DNA of 64,000 bases, from positions 1 to 64,000 of the forward strand of contig NZ_JACXYX010000020.1 in assembly GCF_014779655.1 (NCBI RefSeq), in the 5' to 3' direction. This stretch comes from Nocardioides ganghwensis. Its GTDB lineage: Bacteria; Actinomycetota; Actinomycetes; Propionibacteriales; Nocardioidaceae. Both the position numbers and the translations under genes were made by a program. Shown here piece by piece: positions 1-9,883 of this stretch. Position 1 is the stretch's first letter, and each line of letters starts with the position of its first letter. The notes under the pieces were generated by a model, which made no database searches, had not been told where the DNA came from, and saw nothing but the letters and a program-made list of their open reading frames with translations.

Positions 1-179
1 CACATCGACACTTCGGATCAGCCACTCCCGGACCCGCACGCCCGACGCTACGCCGCACCTGCGCCGCCCCGAAAGAGCACAGCGACAAGGACCCGCGAAG
101 CCACTCGTTGACAACAGAGGGGAGCCGATGTGCAGCACCGCACGGGGGTGTTGCCTAAACAGTCGGCCCGCCCTGCCAC

Positions 180-356
180 ATGAGCTTGCTTCTGTCGGTC
201 CGAGATCATCGACCGCACCTCCTGGAGCTCGCCGAAGCGCGGCAGCCGGTCCTCACCCCCGAGCACGCTCGTGTGGCGTCGTTTCGGGATCACCCGCGGC
301 CTGTACGGCTCCAGGACTGTGACGTCGCGTTCGTCGAGCAACGACCGGCTGGAGAC
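180..356 (-). pseudogene. Decayed copy of the 3' end of rimK
   Basis: Read on the minus strand this stretch encodes a segment beginning LLDERDVTVL and running through GGEDRLPRFGELQEVRSM. It lines up with residues about 325-385 of the intact RimK encoded at 2476-3666 (GLDERDITVL ... EGEDRLLCFGKLEEMRSM). The DNA also aligns by eye, for example the shared block around 240-265 and 2580-2605 containing cagccggtcctc. Only the C-terminal RCK/TrkA-C-like part is present: the ATP-grasp domain is missing, and the open frame runs past the homology into unrelated sequence ending at 48. The remnant has the same orientation as the intact gene and lies on the other side of the accessory gene 565-2346. I infer a partial duplication or an insertion scar. 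A short expressed domain protein cannot be excluded. Confidence 0.7.
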
Positions 357-464
357 CCCGCGCACGTGCCGTCGGTCCACAGCATCGAGGCGAGCAGCGC
401 GCCCGGAAGAAGTCCCCCCGGCCGGCTAAGGGGCGTGCGTGTCAGAGCTCCCAGACGTTCCGGG

Positions 465-524
465 TTTGTGGGTCAGATCTGAATGTTCCGTCCGTTGACC
501 CCCACAAATCGGCGGCGCTAGCGT
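465..524 (+). promoter_or_regulatory. Promoter and inverted repeat upstream of the secreted Ig-like gene
   Basis: A TTGACC -35 (495-500) is followed after 18 nt by a TAGCGT -10 (519-524), about 40 nt before the likely start at 565. An 8-bp inverted repeat, TTTGTGGG (465-472) and CCCACAAA (501-508), brackets the -35 and could be an operator. This is inference from motif position only. Confidence 0.4.
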
Positions 525-564
525 GACGAGTCTCCAAAGGGCTCGAATGCTTTGGGAGATGGTC

Positions 565-2346
565 ATGCGGCGTTCGGCAATCGCCGATCTCCTGCGAGGT
601 TCCACAGCAGGCGGCACCCGTCCGCACACGTCCGGCCGGCATGCGCGCCGGGTCGCTGTTGCCGCCACCATGGCTGTGCCGATGCTGGCGCCACCGGCGC
701 TTGTCGCCGTGCCCGCGACCGCGGGTCATGGCGCCGCTCATGTGTCCGGAACGGTGACCATCGTTCGCCTCACCACCGAGCAGCGCAGCAGCTCTTCCTT
801 GGACCAGACCGAGGTCGCGACGTACCGGGTGGACGGTCCAGCGACCGTCCTCGACAGTGGGCGGTTCGAGTTGCCGGCCGCGCTCGAATACACCGTGGAT
901 GCGTACCGGTCCGAATCGACCACCTCTGCAGGCCTCACCTGTACCAGCGAATGGTTCTACGCATACGGACCCACCACGTGGACCGGACCCGACCTGTCCG
1001 GACAGGTTTCGAACCCCCGGGTCCTCATCGACCTGGACGACACCTTCAACCCTGGTCGGGCACGCCTCGAAGCGCGGTACGGCAACGTGGGTCCGATCCC
1101 CGGCACCTTGTTCGACCGTCGCATCACGCCCAGTGACCCGTTCGACGGCACGTACCACTGCAAAGAGTTCGTCTACGACGTCTCGCATGAGCAGTTCGCT
1201 GTACCGAGCCGGACCCTGGAAGGCTTGGACCCAGCAACCAGCAACGCTTCGGCAACTGTCTTTCGGTTGACGGGGAGCGTCGCCCAGACTCCTTTGCCAG
1301 GGGTCACCTACGTCACGTCCTATGACCTCACGATCTCGCTGGCACCTGACGCCACCGAGACGACATACACCGGCCCCACGACGATGACGTACTCCGATCC
1401 TGTCTCCCTGAGTGGAACGTTGAAGGACATCTCAGGAACCGCCGCAGTCGGCATCCCCGGTAAGCAGTTGGAGTTCACCCTGGGTGCGATACCCAGCGTC
1501 GTAGGGGCACCGACTGGCACCGACGGCTCGGCCTCGGCCCCACCGACGCCGGTGACTCTCGCGCCGGGCGCAGCCTCTGTTCGGACTGCGTTCGCGGGAG
1601 ACGCCAGCTTGGCCGCATCCTTCGACACCGACGAAGTCCAGATCGAGCGCGAGTCCTGCACTCTCTCCTACACCGGCGACACACTGGTGCAGCCCTTGGT
1701 CCAGACGAGGCTCGCCGCGCAGCTTGGCGAGACCGATGCCTTCCCCGGCGACTGGGCCGGCAAGCTGGTCACTTTCGAGGTCGTGGACGCCGCACTCAAC
1801 AGCCGCACCTACACCGCCACGACGAACCAGGCCGGGACGGCTGCCGTGGCCGTGCCGTTGAACGCAGACGTATACGCGGTCACGGCGAGCTTCTCCGGCG
1901 ACGCCTTCTACGACCCATGTGCTGCGACCGCCGAGACTCTGGTGACCGTCGGCGCCGCGGGGTCGAAGGTGACCGGCGGGGGGTGGTTCAGCAACACCAC
2001 AGGCCGGACCAACTTCGGTTTCAACGCGATCCCGCAAACGGACGGAACCTTCAAGGGACAGCTCCAGGTGCGCCCTACGACCACGAAGGACACCTTTCAC
2101 GGGACCACCGTCACCGGACTCCGATCCCTTTCCCAGACCTCGGTCCAGTGGACGGGAACAGGACAGTGGAACAGGCTGCCGGGCTACGGCTTCACTGTCA
2201 CGGTCGTGGACAACGGATCGTCCGGATCGAGGAAGGGCGACACCATCGAGCTTTCCATCTACCCAACCAGTTCGCCCTCCGCTCCAGTCTTCACCTCCAA
2301 AGGGCAACAACTGCTCAGGGGAGGGAACCTGGTGGTGCACCACTGA
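565..2346 (+). CDS. Secreted Ig-like repeat protein with post-COAP-type C-terminal domain
   Basis: I choose the ATG at 565 because GGGAG (554-558) sits 6 nt before it; in-frame ATGs at 523, 547 and 559 have poorer spacing. The product is 593 residues. A long basic N-region and a hydrophobic stretch (about residues 28-50, ending ATAG) look like a signal peptide. The body is a chain of beta-rich Ig-like segments rich in Thr, Ser and Asp; one (about 380-470) has the GTAAVAVPLNADVYAVTASF pattern of bacterial Ig-like domains. The C-terminus contains KVTGGGW and NFGFNA, resembling the post-COAP domain of exported actinobacterial proteins. There is no catalytic motif and no membrane anchor or sorting signal. 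Base composition looks less GC-rich than its neighbours. It lies between two copies of the rimK 3' end, consistent with an accessory insertion. The function is unknown; an extracellular structural or adhesive role is only a guess. Confidence 0.75.
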   Translation: MRRSAIADLLRGSTAGGTRPHTSGRHARRVAVAATMAVPMLAPPALVAVPATAGHGAAHVSGTVTIVRLTTEQRSSSSLDQTEVATYRVDGPATVLDSGRFELPAALEYTVDAYRSESTTSAGLTCTSEWFYAYGPTTWTGPDLSGQVSNPRVLIDLDDTFNPGRARLEARYGNVGPIPGTLFDRRITPSDPFDGTYHCKEFVYDVSHEQFAVPSRTLEGLDPATSNASATVFRLTGSVAQTPLPGVTYVTSYDLTISLAPDATETTYTGPTTMTYSDPVSLSGTLKDISGTAAVGIPGKQLEFTLGAIPSVVGAPTGTDGSASAPPTPVTLAPGAASVRTAFAGDASLAASFDTDEVQIERESCTLSYTGDTLVQPLVQTRLAAQLGETDAFPGDWAGKLVTFEVVDAALNSRTYTATTNQAGTAAVAVPLNADVYAVTASFSGDAFYDPCAATAETLVTVGAAGSKVTGGGWFSNTTGRTNFGFNAIPQTDGTFKGQLQVRPTTTKDTFHGTTVTGLRSLSQTSVQWTGTGQWNRLPGYGFTVTVVDNGSSGSRKGDTIELSIYPTSSPSAPVFTSKGQQLLRGGNLVVHH

Positions 2347-2475
2347 CGCCCGGGGCCCTGACTGCCACGTCGCGACGGGGTGACCGAAGACGCCCAGTCC
2401 CCTGTTCCGGGCTCGCAGAGCGCAGCCGAGCTCACGGGACCCGAGTCGCGACGGCCCTCCCCCAGCAGCCCGCCC

Positions 2476-3666
<1,191 letters not shown>

Positions 3667-3717
3667 GGGCAGCCATCCAACCACCTCCGCAGCACGGCCC
3701 CCTGCCAAGATGGCCCG

Positions 3718-4206
3718 GTGTCCACCACACCCGAGCAGCCCGAGCCCGACCACGTCGTCGTCGGCTGGCGCGAGTGGGTCTCCCTCCCGCAGGCCGGCGT
3801 GGACTGGGTCAAGGCCAAGATCGACACCGGCGCCCGGTCGTCGTCGATCCACGCCTTCGACCTCGAGGCCTACGAGCAGGACGGCGCCGAGTGGGTTCGC
3901 TTCTCCATCCACCCCTGGCAGCGCTCCGACGAGGACCACGTCGAGCTCAGCCTGCCGGTCCTCGACCGCCGCGAGGTCCGCTCCAGCAACGGCCAGGTCG
4001 AGCAGCGGTACGCCGTCGCGATGGACGTCACGCTGGTGGGCCGCACCATCACGACCGTCATGACGCTGAGCAACCGTGACGAGATGGGCTTCCGGATGCT
4101 GATCGGGCGCGAGGCCCTCGAGCGGGGCTTCCTCGTCGACTCCGCCCGGTCGTACGCCGGCGGCAAGCCGCGGCGCGCCGTACGCCGCAAGAACTGGGGC
4201 AAGTAG
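3718..4206 (+). CDS. ATP-dependent zinc protease family (RimB-like, retropepsin fold)
   Basis: Starts at GTG 3718 (VSTTPEQPEP); 162 residues. The region from WREWVSLPQ to the end matches the family called ATP-dependent zinc protease (Pfam Zn_protease, PF05618), which has a retropepsin-like fold; the aspartic-type signature DTGARSS is at residues 36-42. Proteins of this family are commonly encoded beside RimK, and the divergent arrangement here supports a shared pathway in which a ligase adds amino-acid residues and the protease trims them. The tail is very basic (RRAVRRKNWGK). I see no zinc-ligand motif, so the family name should not be read as a proven mechanism. No Shine-Dalgarno site precedes the GTG. 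Confidence 0.8.
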   Translation: MSTTPEQPEPDHVVVGWREWVSLPQAGVDWVKAKIDTGARSSSIHAFDLEAYEQDGAEWVRFSIHPWQRSDEDHVELSLPVLDRREVRSSNGQVEQRYAVAMDVTLVGRTITTVMTLSNRDEMGFRMLIGREALERGFLVDSARSYAGGKPRRAVRRKNWGK

Positions 4207-4227
4207 CAGCATCCGGCCGGCGGGCCG

Positions 4228-4440
4228 TCACATCCCGCACCACCAGCGCGCAAGCGCCTCGAGCGCGTGCACAGCCAGGTCGAGGTGGTCCAAGCGGCGC
4301 TCGAGACGCACCACGGCCTTCCGGCTCTCGGGCCGCACTCGGGCCGTGCGCTGGGCGAGGTGGAGGGCCAGGAGCACCAGCTCGGCCCTGGTCAGGGACA
4401 GGGTGGGCGTGCCGGCGTCGCCGGCAGTGGGAAGGGTCAT
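4228..4440 (-). CDS. Small helical hypothetical protein
   Basis: A 70-residue frame from ATG 4440 (MTLPTAGDAG). The sequence is mostly predicted helix with regular Arg/Leu spacing (SRKAVVRLERRLDHLDLAVH) and a Trp/Cys-containing end. I recognise no family, transmembrane segment or active site. It sits tail-to-tail with the zinc protease gene (21-bp gap) and is divergent from the lipoprotein gene at 4655. No strong ribosome binding site is visible. It could be spurious, but the amphipathic pattern favours a real short protein. Confidence 0.45.
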   Translation of the reverse strand: MTLPTAGDAGTPTLSLTRAELVLLALHLAQRTARVRPESRKAVVRLERRLDHLDLAVHALEALARWWCGM

Positions 4441-4654
4441 GCCCCGGGGGTGTCCGGCGATCGCGCCTGCTGCTCGGGAGGGCCGGTCGACGTCGATGTG
4501 GTCCATGCCCGCGCACCGTGCGGAGCCGCCGGACTACGGCAAGGAGGTCGTCACGACCTCACAGGGAGACGCACAAGGTCAGCCCACGGCACCGACAGGT
4601 GCGCCGCGCAGCATCGGGCTCACCAGACCAGATGCACTTCGGAAGGCAGCACCC

Positions 4655-6151
4655 ATGCGACTCACCAAGCTCCGCCAGGCCGTCGCCAGCACGATGGCCG
4701 CCGCGCTCCTCGCGGGCTGCGGCGCCTCCGTCGCCGGCAGCTCCACGTCCACCTCCTCGAGCTCGTCGGTCAGCTCGTCGACCAGCGCGGTCGTCGCGAC
4801 CGACGCCACGACCGTTGCGGACGCCCTCGCCGACAACGTGACCGTCGAGACCAGCGACACCGCGTACGACGAGGCCAACGCCACCGCGATCACCCTGTCC
4901 GGCACGACCGCCGAGTCCGACAGCGACGCGGTCGCCGTCGCGGACGGCACCGTGACCATCAGCGCTGCCGGGACGTACGTCCTCTCCGGTGACCTCGTCG
5001 GCCAGGTGGTCGTCGACAGCGCCGGCGACGGCGTCGTACGCCTCGTGCTCGACGACGCGACCATCACCTCCGAGACCACCGCCGCGATCGACGTGGTCGA
5101 CGCGGAGTCCGTCGTGGTCGTCCTCGCCGACGGCAGCAGCAACGAGCTCGCCGACGCCGCGACGTACGCCGACACGTCCGAGGACGCCCCCACGGGCACG
5201 CTGTACTCCACCGCCGACCTCACCATCGGCGGCACGGGCTCACTGACCGTGACGGGACGGAGCAACAACGGCATCGTCGGCAAGGACGGTCTCGTCATCA
5301 CCGGCGGGAGCATCGACGTGACGTCGGTCGACGACGGCATCCTCGGCAAGGACTACCTGGTCCTCACTGACGGCACGGTGACCGTCGACGCCGTCGGGGA
5401 CGGCTTCAAGTCCGACAACACCGAGGACGCCGGCGCCGGCTTCGTGCTGGTCGAGGGCGGCGAGATCGCCGTCACCTCGCAGGACGACGGCATCAAGGGC
5501 GTGCAGGTGCTCGTCAGTGGCGGCACGGTCGACGTGGCCGAGTCGACCGAGGCGCTCGAGGGCTCGCTGATCATCGTCGACGGCGGCGACCTCGAGCTGC
5601 ACTCCGCCGACGACGGCGTCAACGCCACCTCCACCGACGACTCGGCCGCGACCGACGGCCGGCCCGGCGGCGAGATGGCGGCCGACGACTCCGTACGCCT
5701 CGTCGTCAACGGGGGCACCCTCGAGGTGTGGGCCAGCGGCGACGGCCTCGACTCCAACGGCAGCGCCACGATCACCGGCGGCGACCTCACGGTGTGGGGC
5801 CCGACGACCGACGGCAACGGCGCCCTCGACGTCAACGGCACCTTCGAGGTCAGCGGCGGCACCCTGCTCGCCACCGGCTCCGCCGGGATGATGGTCGCCC
5901 CCTCGACCGACTCCGCCCAGGCCTGGATCGCCACAGCGCTCACCGCGACGGCAGCGGCCGGCTCCGAGGTCGTGGTCACCGACGAGGACGGCTCGGAGGT
6001 CGCGGCGTACACGCCCCAGAAGGACTTCGCCTCCGTCGTCCTCTCCGCAGCCGAGCTCGAGCAGGGAGCGACCTACACCGTCACCGTCGACGGCACCGCC
6101 ACCACCGCCACCGCCGGCGAGGCGCCGGCCGGCGGCGGCCCCATGCACTGA
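4655..6151 (+). CDS. Carbohydrate-binding domain lipoprotein (Cthe_2159-type beta-helix)
   Basis: 498 residues from ATG 4655, with GGAAGG at 4641-4646 as ribosome binding site. The N-terminus is a lipoprotein signal with lipobox LLAGC, followed by a Ser/Thr-rich linker. The rest is a series of short beta-strand repeats built around DDGI, GGTV and SDDG motifs (for example NNGIVGKDGLVITGG and DDGIKGVQVLVSGG), the pattern of the carbohydrate-binding domain-containing family (PF14262, Cthe_2159-like), which folds as a right-handed beta-helix and in the characterised member binds cellulose or acidic sugars. The many Asp residues suggest calcium sites. The gene after it (41-nt gap) is a small membrane-anchored protein, so the two are probably co-transcribed. 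The ligand is unknown. Confidence 0.85.
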   Translation: MRLTKLRQAVASTMAAALLAGCGASVAGSSTSTSSSSSVSSSTSAVVATDATTVADALADNVTVETSDTAYDEANATAITLSGTTAESDSDAVAVADGTVTISAAGTYVLSGDLVGQVVVDSAGDGVVRLVLDDATITSETTAAIDVVDAESVVVVLADGSSNELADAATYADTSEDAPTGTLYSTADLTIGGTGSLTVTGRSNNGIVGKDGLVITGGSIDVTSVDDGILGKDYLVLTDGTVTVDAVGDGFKSDNTEDAGAGFVLVEGGEIAVTSQDDGIKGVQVLVSGGTVDVAESTEALEGSLIIVDGGDLELHSADDGVNATSTDDSAATDGRPGGEMAADDSVRLVVNGGTLEVWASGDGLDSNGSATITGGDLTVWGPTTDGNGALDVNGTFEVSGGTLLATGSAGMMVAPSTDSAQAWIATALTATAAAGSEVVVTDEDGSEVAAYTPQKDFASVVLSAAELEQGATYTVTVDGTATTATAGEAPAGGGPMH

Positions 6152-6192
6152 CCGCCCCTCCACCACCACACCCACATCCAGAAGGACGTCCG

Positions 6193-6591
6193 ATGACCGA
6201 GAACCCCACCACCTCCATCCCCGCGCCCGACCAGCAGCCCGCGCCCCGGCGTACGCTCCGCGACCGCCTGCCCCGCCGCCTCCCGTCGAGCCGTAGGGCG
6301 ATCGCCGCGGGAGCCGTCGCCGCGGGCCTCGCGATCGGCGGTGCCGGCTTCGGCGCCGGGTACGCCGTGGCGGACGACGGCGCCGGCGACACCCCCACCC
6401 AGACCACCGGCGACGGGGTCGAGCGCGGCCAGCCCGGAGACGGCCGCGGCCCGCTAGGCGAGATGGGCGGCCAGATGGGTGGAGGCATGGGCGGGCAGGA
6501 CGGCACCACCGGTGAGCCCGACCTCGACGGCGACGGTGTGCCCGACAGCGGGTCCTCGGACTCCGGCTCCCCCACCACCCAGAACAGCTGA
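6193..6591 (+). CDS. Small membrane-anchored Gly-rich protein
   Basis: 132 residues from ATG 6193, with AGAAGGA just upstream. The N-terminal 40 residues are cytoplasmic and Arg/Pro-rich. One hydrophobic segment (AIAAGAVAAGLAIGGAGFGA, about residues 36-57) follows, then an exported tail containing GGQMGGGMGG and a calcium-type DLDGDGVPDS motif. There is no recognised enzymatic domain. The position 41 nt after the CBM-like lipoprotein suggests an operon and a joint role at the envelope. The DxDxDG motif is like single thrombospondin type 3 repeats, so calcium binding is plausible but unproven. Confidence 0.7.
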   Translation: MTENPTTSIPAPDQQPAPRRTLRDRLPRRLPSSRRAIAAGAVAAGLAIGGAGFGAGYAVADDGAGDTPTQTTGDGVERGQPGDGRGPLGEMGGQMGGGMGGQDGTTGEPDLDGDGVPDSGSSDSGSPTTQNS

Positions 6592-6609
6592 CCTCTCCCG
6601 CGGCCCCCG

Positions 6610-6679
6610 GGTAACGGGTTCGTGCTCGCGCTCCCGCCCCCACCGGTGCGGGCGGGAGTGCACATGTCGACCCGTTACC
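6610..6679. repeat. Nested hairpin repeat, copy A
   Basis: The outer arms GGTAACGGGT (6610-6619) and ACCCGTTACC (6670-6679) are perfectly complementary. Inside is a second stem CTCCCGCCC / GGGCGGGAG around ccaccggtgc. A homologous copy lies at 22521-22590. Both follow the 3' end of a plus-strand gene, so the element may end transcription, but there is no U-tract and the sequence conservation between copies exceeds what a terminator needs. Confidence 0.75.
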
Positions 6680-6766
6680 GGACCCACCACCGGACCCGCC
6701 CCCAGACCGGCCCGCTCCGGCCCCTCCTACCCCCGGGAGGTGGCCGGGGCGGGTCTCGTGCGCCAC

Positions 6767-6781
6767 TAGGCTGGACCCGTG
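6767..6781 (+). promoter_or_regulatory. Leaderless promoter at an 11-codon frame before the AstE/AspA-like gene
   Basis: TAGGCT (6767-6772) lies 6 nt before GTG 6779, the spacing of actinobacterial leaderless promoters. The GTG opens an 11-codon frame (VTTAAAPTSAG) that stops at TAG 6812-6814, which overlaps GTG 6814 by one base. Confidence 0.55.
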
Positions 6782-6813
6782 ACCACCGCCGCCGCCCCGA
6801 CGAGCGCCGGCTA

Positions 6814-7761
6814 GTGGCGCGCGAGTCGTTCGGCATCGGCAGCGTCCGGATCCGCGCGGGCACCGTACGCGCCCTCGAGCTCCCGATCACCCGCCTCGTC
6901 ACTGGCGCCGACGTCACCCTCCCGGTGCGGGTCGTGCACGGGCGCGAGGACGGGCCGAGCGTGTGGATCGACGCCGCCATCCACGGCGACGAGGTCGCCG
7001 GCGTCGAGGTCGTGCGGCAGGTCATGGCCGGGCTCGACCCCAAGACGTTCCGCGGGACCCTGGTCGCCGTACCGATCGTGAACGTCCTCGGCTTCATGAC
7101 CGGCGACCGCTACCTGCCCGACCGCCGCGACCTCAACCGGTCCTTCCCCGGCTCGGCCCGCGGCTCGCTCGCCGGTCGGATCGCGCACCTGTTCATGCGC
7201 GAGATCGTGGCCGGCTGCGAGGTCGGCATCGACCTGCACACCGGGTCCGACCGCCGCAGCAACCTGCCCCAGGTCCGCGCCGACCTCGACGACCCGCGCA
7301 CCCGCGAGCTCGCCGCCGCCTTCGGCGCCCCGGTGATGCTGCACGCCAAGATCCGCGACGGCTCGCTGCGCCACGCCGCCCGCGAGAAGGGCGCCAAGGT
7401 GCTGCTCTACGAGGGCGGAGAGAACCTCCGTTTCGACGACTACGCCGTCGACGCCGGGGTGATCGGCGTACGCCGGGTGCTGGCAGCGCTGGGCATGACC
7501 GAGCCGGTCGTCGAGCCGGCCGTCGAGGCCAGCCTCGAGTGTCGCTCGAGCGGCTGGGTCCGCGCTCGGCGCACCGGGATCCTGCACCTCGACGCGCACC
7601 TGGGGCAGAAGGTCAGCGACGGCGAGCGCCTCGGCACCCTCTTCGACTCCTTCGGCAAGACGCTGCGCGCGGTCTACGCCAACCGCGACGGCATCGTGAT
7701 CGGCCGCACCGAGGCACCTCTCGTGAACTCCGGTGACGCCGTGGTGCACATCGCCTCTTGA
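6814..7761 (+). CDS. Succinylglutamate desuccinylase/aspartoacylase family hydrolase
   Basis: 315 residues from GTG 6814. Zinc carboxypeptidase-like fold: the metal ligands fit H57 and E60 in IHGDE and H142 in IDLHTGSD, with the substrate-binding RRDLNRSFPGS at about 104-114. Members remove acyl groups from amino acids or cleave related amides; the substrate here is not evident. The C-terminal 90 residues form the beta-barrel typical of AstE-like proteins (GILHLDAHLGQKVSDGERLG). The N-terminus is uncertain: the only good promoter leads to GTG 6779 in another frame, whose stop overlaps GTG 6814, so either translation is coupled or a single-base shift separates the real N-terminus from the body. 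The cysteine-desulfurase-like gene follows after 21 nt. Confidence 0.85.
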   Translation: MARESFGIGSVRIRAGTVRALELPITRLVTGADVTLPVRVVHGREDGPSVWIDAAIHGDEVAGVEVVRQVMAGLDPKTFRGTLVAVPIVNVLGFMTGDRYLPDRRDLNRSFPGSARGSLAGRIAHLFMREIVAGCEVGIDLHTGSDRRSNLPQVRADLDDPRTRELAAAFGAPVMLHAKIRDGSLRHAAREKGAKVLLYEGGENLRFDDYAVDAGVIGVRRVLAALGMTEPVVEPAVEASLECRSSGWVRARRTGILHLDAHLGQKVSDGERLGTLFDSFGKTLRAVYANRDGIVIGRTEAPLVNSGDAVVHIAS

Positions 7762-7782
7762 GCGTCTGGTTGGCTCGTCGTC

Positions 7783-8988
7783 ATGTCCTTCGACGTCGCC
7801 GCGTTCCGCGCCGAGTTCCCCTCCCTCGCCTCCGGCATCGCCCACTTCGACAACCCCGGCGGCACGCAGACGCCGCTCGTGGTCGGCGAGGCGATCGCCC
7901 GTACGCTCACCGGCCCGCTGTCCCAGCGCGGGTCGGCGCTCGTCAGCCAGCGCAACGCCGAGGCCACGGTCGCCGGCTTCCGCTCCGCCGTGGCCGACCT
8001 CGTCGGTGGGGTCCCCGGGGGCGTGGTGCACGGCCGCAGCGCCACCGCCCTGACGTACGACGTCTCCCGCGCGCTGGCCAAGACCTGGTCGGCCGGCGAC
8101 GAGGTCGTCGTCTCCGAGCTCGACCACGACTCCAACGTCCGGCCGTGGATCCAGGCGGCCGAGCGCGCCGGCGCGACCGTGCGCTGGCTGCGGCTCGACC
8201 CGGCGACCGGCGAGCTCGACCTCTCCTCGCTCGACGCCATCACGTCGCGGACGCGCCTGGTGGCCCTGACCGCGGCCTCCAACCTCCTCGGCACCCGCCC
8301 GCCCGTCGCGACCGTCGCCGCGCGGGCGCACGACGTGGGCGCGCTCGTCCACGTCGACGCGGTCCACCACACCGCCCATGCCGCGCCGGACCTCACCGCG
8401 ATGGGCGCAGACCTGCTGGTCTGCTCGCCCTACAAGTTCTTCGGTCCCCACTGCGGCGCGCTCGTCGCCGACCCGGACCTGCTCGAGACGCTGCGCCCCG
8501 ACAAGCTGGTGCCGTCCACCGACGCGGTGCCGGAGCGCTTCGAGCTCGGGACGCTGCCGTACGAGCTGCTCGCCGGGGTGACCGCCGCGGTCGACCTCAT
8601 CGCCTCGCTCGGCTCCGGAGACTCGCGTCGTGAGCGACTGGTCTCGGCGGCCGGGCTCATCGCCGAGCACGAGCTGCGGCTGCGCGTACGGATCGAGGAC
8701 GGCCTGGTCGCGCTCGGCGACCGAGGTCGACTCACCCTCCACTCCCGGGCCGCCGACCGGACCTCGACTCTGTTCCTCACCCTGCGCGAGCGCAAGCCCG
8801 TGGAGGCGTACGAGCACCTGGCCGCTCGTGACGTCCTCGTCCCGGCCGGCACGTTCTACGCGTACGAGACCTTTCGGGCGCTGGGCCTGCCGGTCGACTC
8901 CGGACTGCGGATCGGGCTGGCGGCCTACACCGACGACAGCGACGTCGACCGGCTGCTCGAGGGGCTGGCGGACTTCCTCGGCGCCTGA
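7783..8988 (+). CDS. Cysteine desulfurase-like class V aminotransferase
   Basis: 401 residues from ATG 7783. PLP-dependent class V aminotransferase fold: K218 in SPYKFFGPHCG is the expected Schiff-base lysine, and D192 and H195 in HVDAVHHTAH are cofactor contacts. The N-terminal FDNPGGTQ replaces the usual Y-LD/N-A motif and is typical of the 'cysteine desulfurase-like protein' subgroup (TIGR01976). That subgroup is related to SufS/NifS, but its substrate is not established. No SUF or ISC genes are nearby. It lies 21 nt behind the AstE/AspA-like gene on the same strand and converges with the acetyltransferase gene 1 nt away. Confidence 0.88.
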   Translation: MSFDVAAFRAEFPSLASGIAHFDNPGGTQTPLVVGEAIARTLTGPLSQRGSALVSQRNAEATVAGFRSAVADLVGGVPGGVVHGRSATALTYDVSRALAKTWSAGDEVVVSELDHDSNVRPWIQAAERAGATVRWLRLDPATGELDLSSLDAITSRTRLVALTAASNLLGTRPPVATVAARAHDVGALVHVDAVHHTAHAAPDLTAMGADLLVCSPYKFFGPHCGALVADPDLLETLRPDKLVPSTDAVPERFELGTLPYELLAGVTAAVDLIASLGSGDSRRERLVSAAGLIAEHELRLRVRIEDGLVALGDRGRLTLHSRAADRTSTLFLTLRERKPVEAYEHLAARDVLVPAGTFYAYETFRALGLPVDSGLRIGLAAYTDDSDVDRLLEGLADFLGA

Positions 8989-8989
8989 C

Positions 8990-9841
8990 TCAGTCGCCGC
9001 GCCGCCAGCGGTACGTCCGGGTGCGCGCCCCCGGCACGAAGCCGATCCGCCGGTAGAGGCGGGCGGGTCCCGGGTGGTCGTCGTCGCCGCGCGGGCAGAC
9101 GAGCCCGGTGGTGGCACCGGCGTCGCGGGCGGCGGTGAGCGCCGAGACCGAGGCCGCGGTCGCCAGGCCCCGCCCGCCGTGCTCGGCCACGCAGCCCACG
9201 GGCTCGACCAGGGCCACCCCGGTCGTCGGGTCGAGCCAGACGCAGCACGAGGCCACCCACTCGCCATCGGCGGTGGTCACGACGTGGTCGAGCGCCGGCC
9301 GGTAGGGCGCGATCGTCATCAGCCGCTCGTACGCCGCCGTCGTCACGCGTGACGTCGGCGACCAGGCGGCGCGGTGGACCGCGGCCCGCTGCTCGTGCTC
9401 GCCGGGCCGCACCGCGCGGACGGCGTACCCCTCGGGGAGCCCCACCGCAGGCAGGTCGGCGAGGTCGAGGTGGTGGTGGGTGAACCACGGCGACTCCACC
9501 TCGACGAACCCGTGGTCGGCCAGCACGCCGGTCACGACGGCCTCCGTCTCGAGCGTGCTCGCGGTGACCTCGTCGGCCGCCCCGGCGAGGGCGGCGGTGA
9601 CGACGGCGTCCACGGCGGCGGGGTCGGTGCCGCAGACCTCCAGCCAGTCGAGCGACTCCAGCCACGCCCAGGCGTCGTCGAGCACGTACGCCGGGCCGAG
9701 GTCGAGCACGTCGGGCTCGCCGTAGGCCGCCGACCAGGCCAGCTGGCCGGGATGGTGCCGCGACTCCGGTGACCAGGTCCGCGAGGCCAGCGCCTGCATC
9801 CGGGGCAGGGCCTGCTCGACGTCGAGGCGCTCGGGAGTCAT
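8990..9841 (-). CDS. GNAT family N-acetyltransferase
   Basis: 283 residues from ATG 9841. The C-terminal half carries the GNAT fold: a beta4-like VEPVGCVAEHGGRGLATA segment, which fits the acetyl-CoA pyrophosphate loop (Q/RxxGxG/A), followed by a helix and the late LYRRIGFVPG motif common in GNAT proteins. The N-terminal half is a diverged second GNAT-like module, so this may be a tandem-GNAT protein. The acceptor is unknown. The stop codon lies one base beyond that of the cysteine-desulfurase-like gene on the other strand, so the two genes converge with no spacer. Confidence 0.8.
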   Translation of the reverse strand: MTPERLDVEQALPRMQALASRTWSPESRHHPGQLAWSAAYGEPDVLDLGPAYVLDDAWAWLESLDWLEVCGTDPAAVDAVVTAALAGAADEVTASTLETEAVVTGVLADHGFVEVESPWFTHHHLDLADLPAVGLPEGYAVRAVRPGEHEQRAAVHRAAWSPTSRVTTAAYERLMTIAPYRPALDHVVTTADGEWVASCCVWLDPTTGVALVEPVGCVAEHGGRGLATAASVSALTAARDAGATTGLVCPRGDDDHPGPARLYRRIGFVPGARTRTYRWRRGD

Positions 9842-9883
9842 GGCGGCACTCTGGCAGCCCGCGTACGGCGGCGCGCGGGGTTT

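Noticed and set aside
3669..4212. Upstream extension of RimK to 578 residues
   Set aside because: The frame stays open antisense to the zinc protease gene, but the RimK family N-terminus MKLAILSR begins at 3666.
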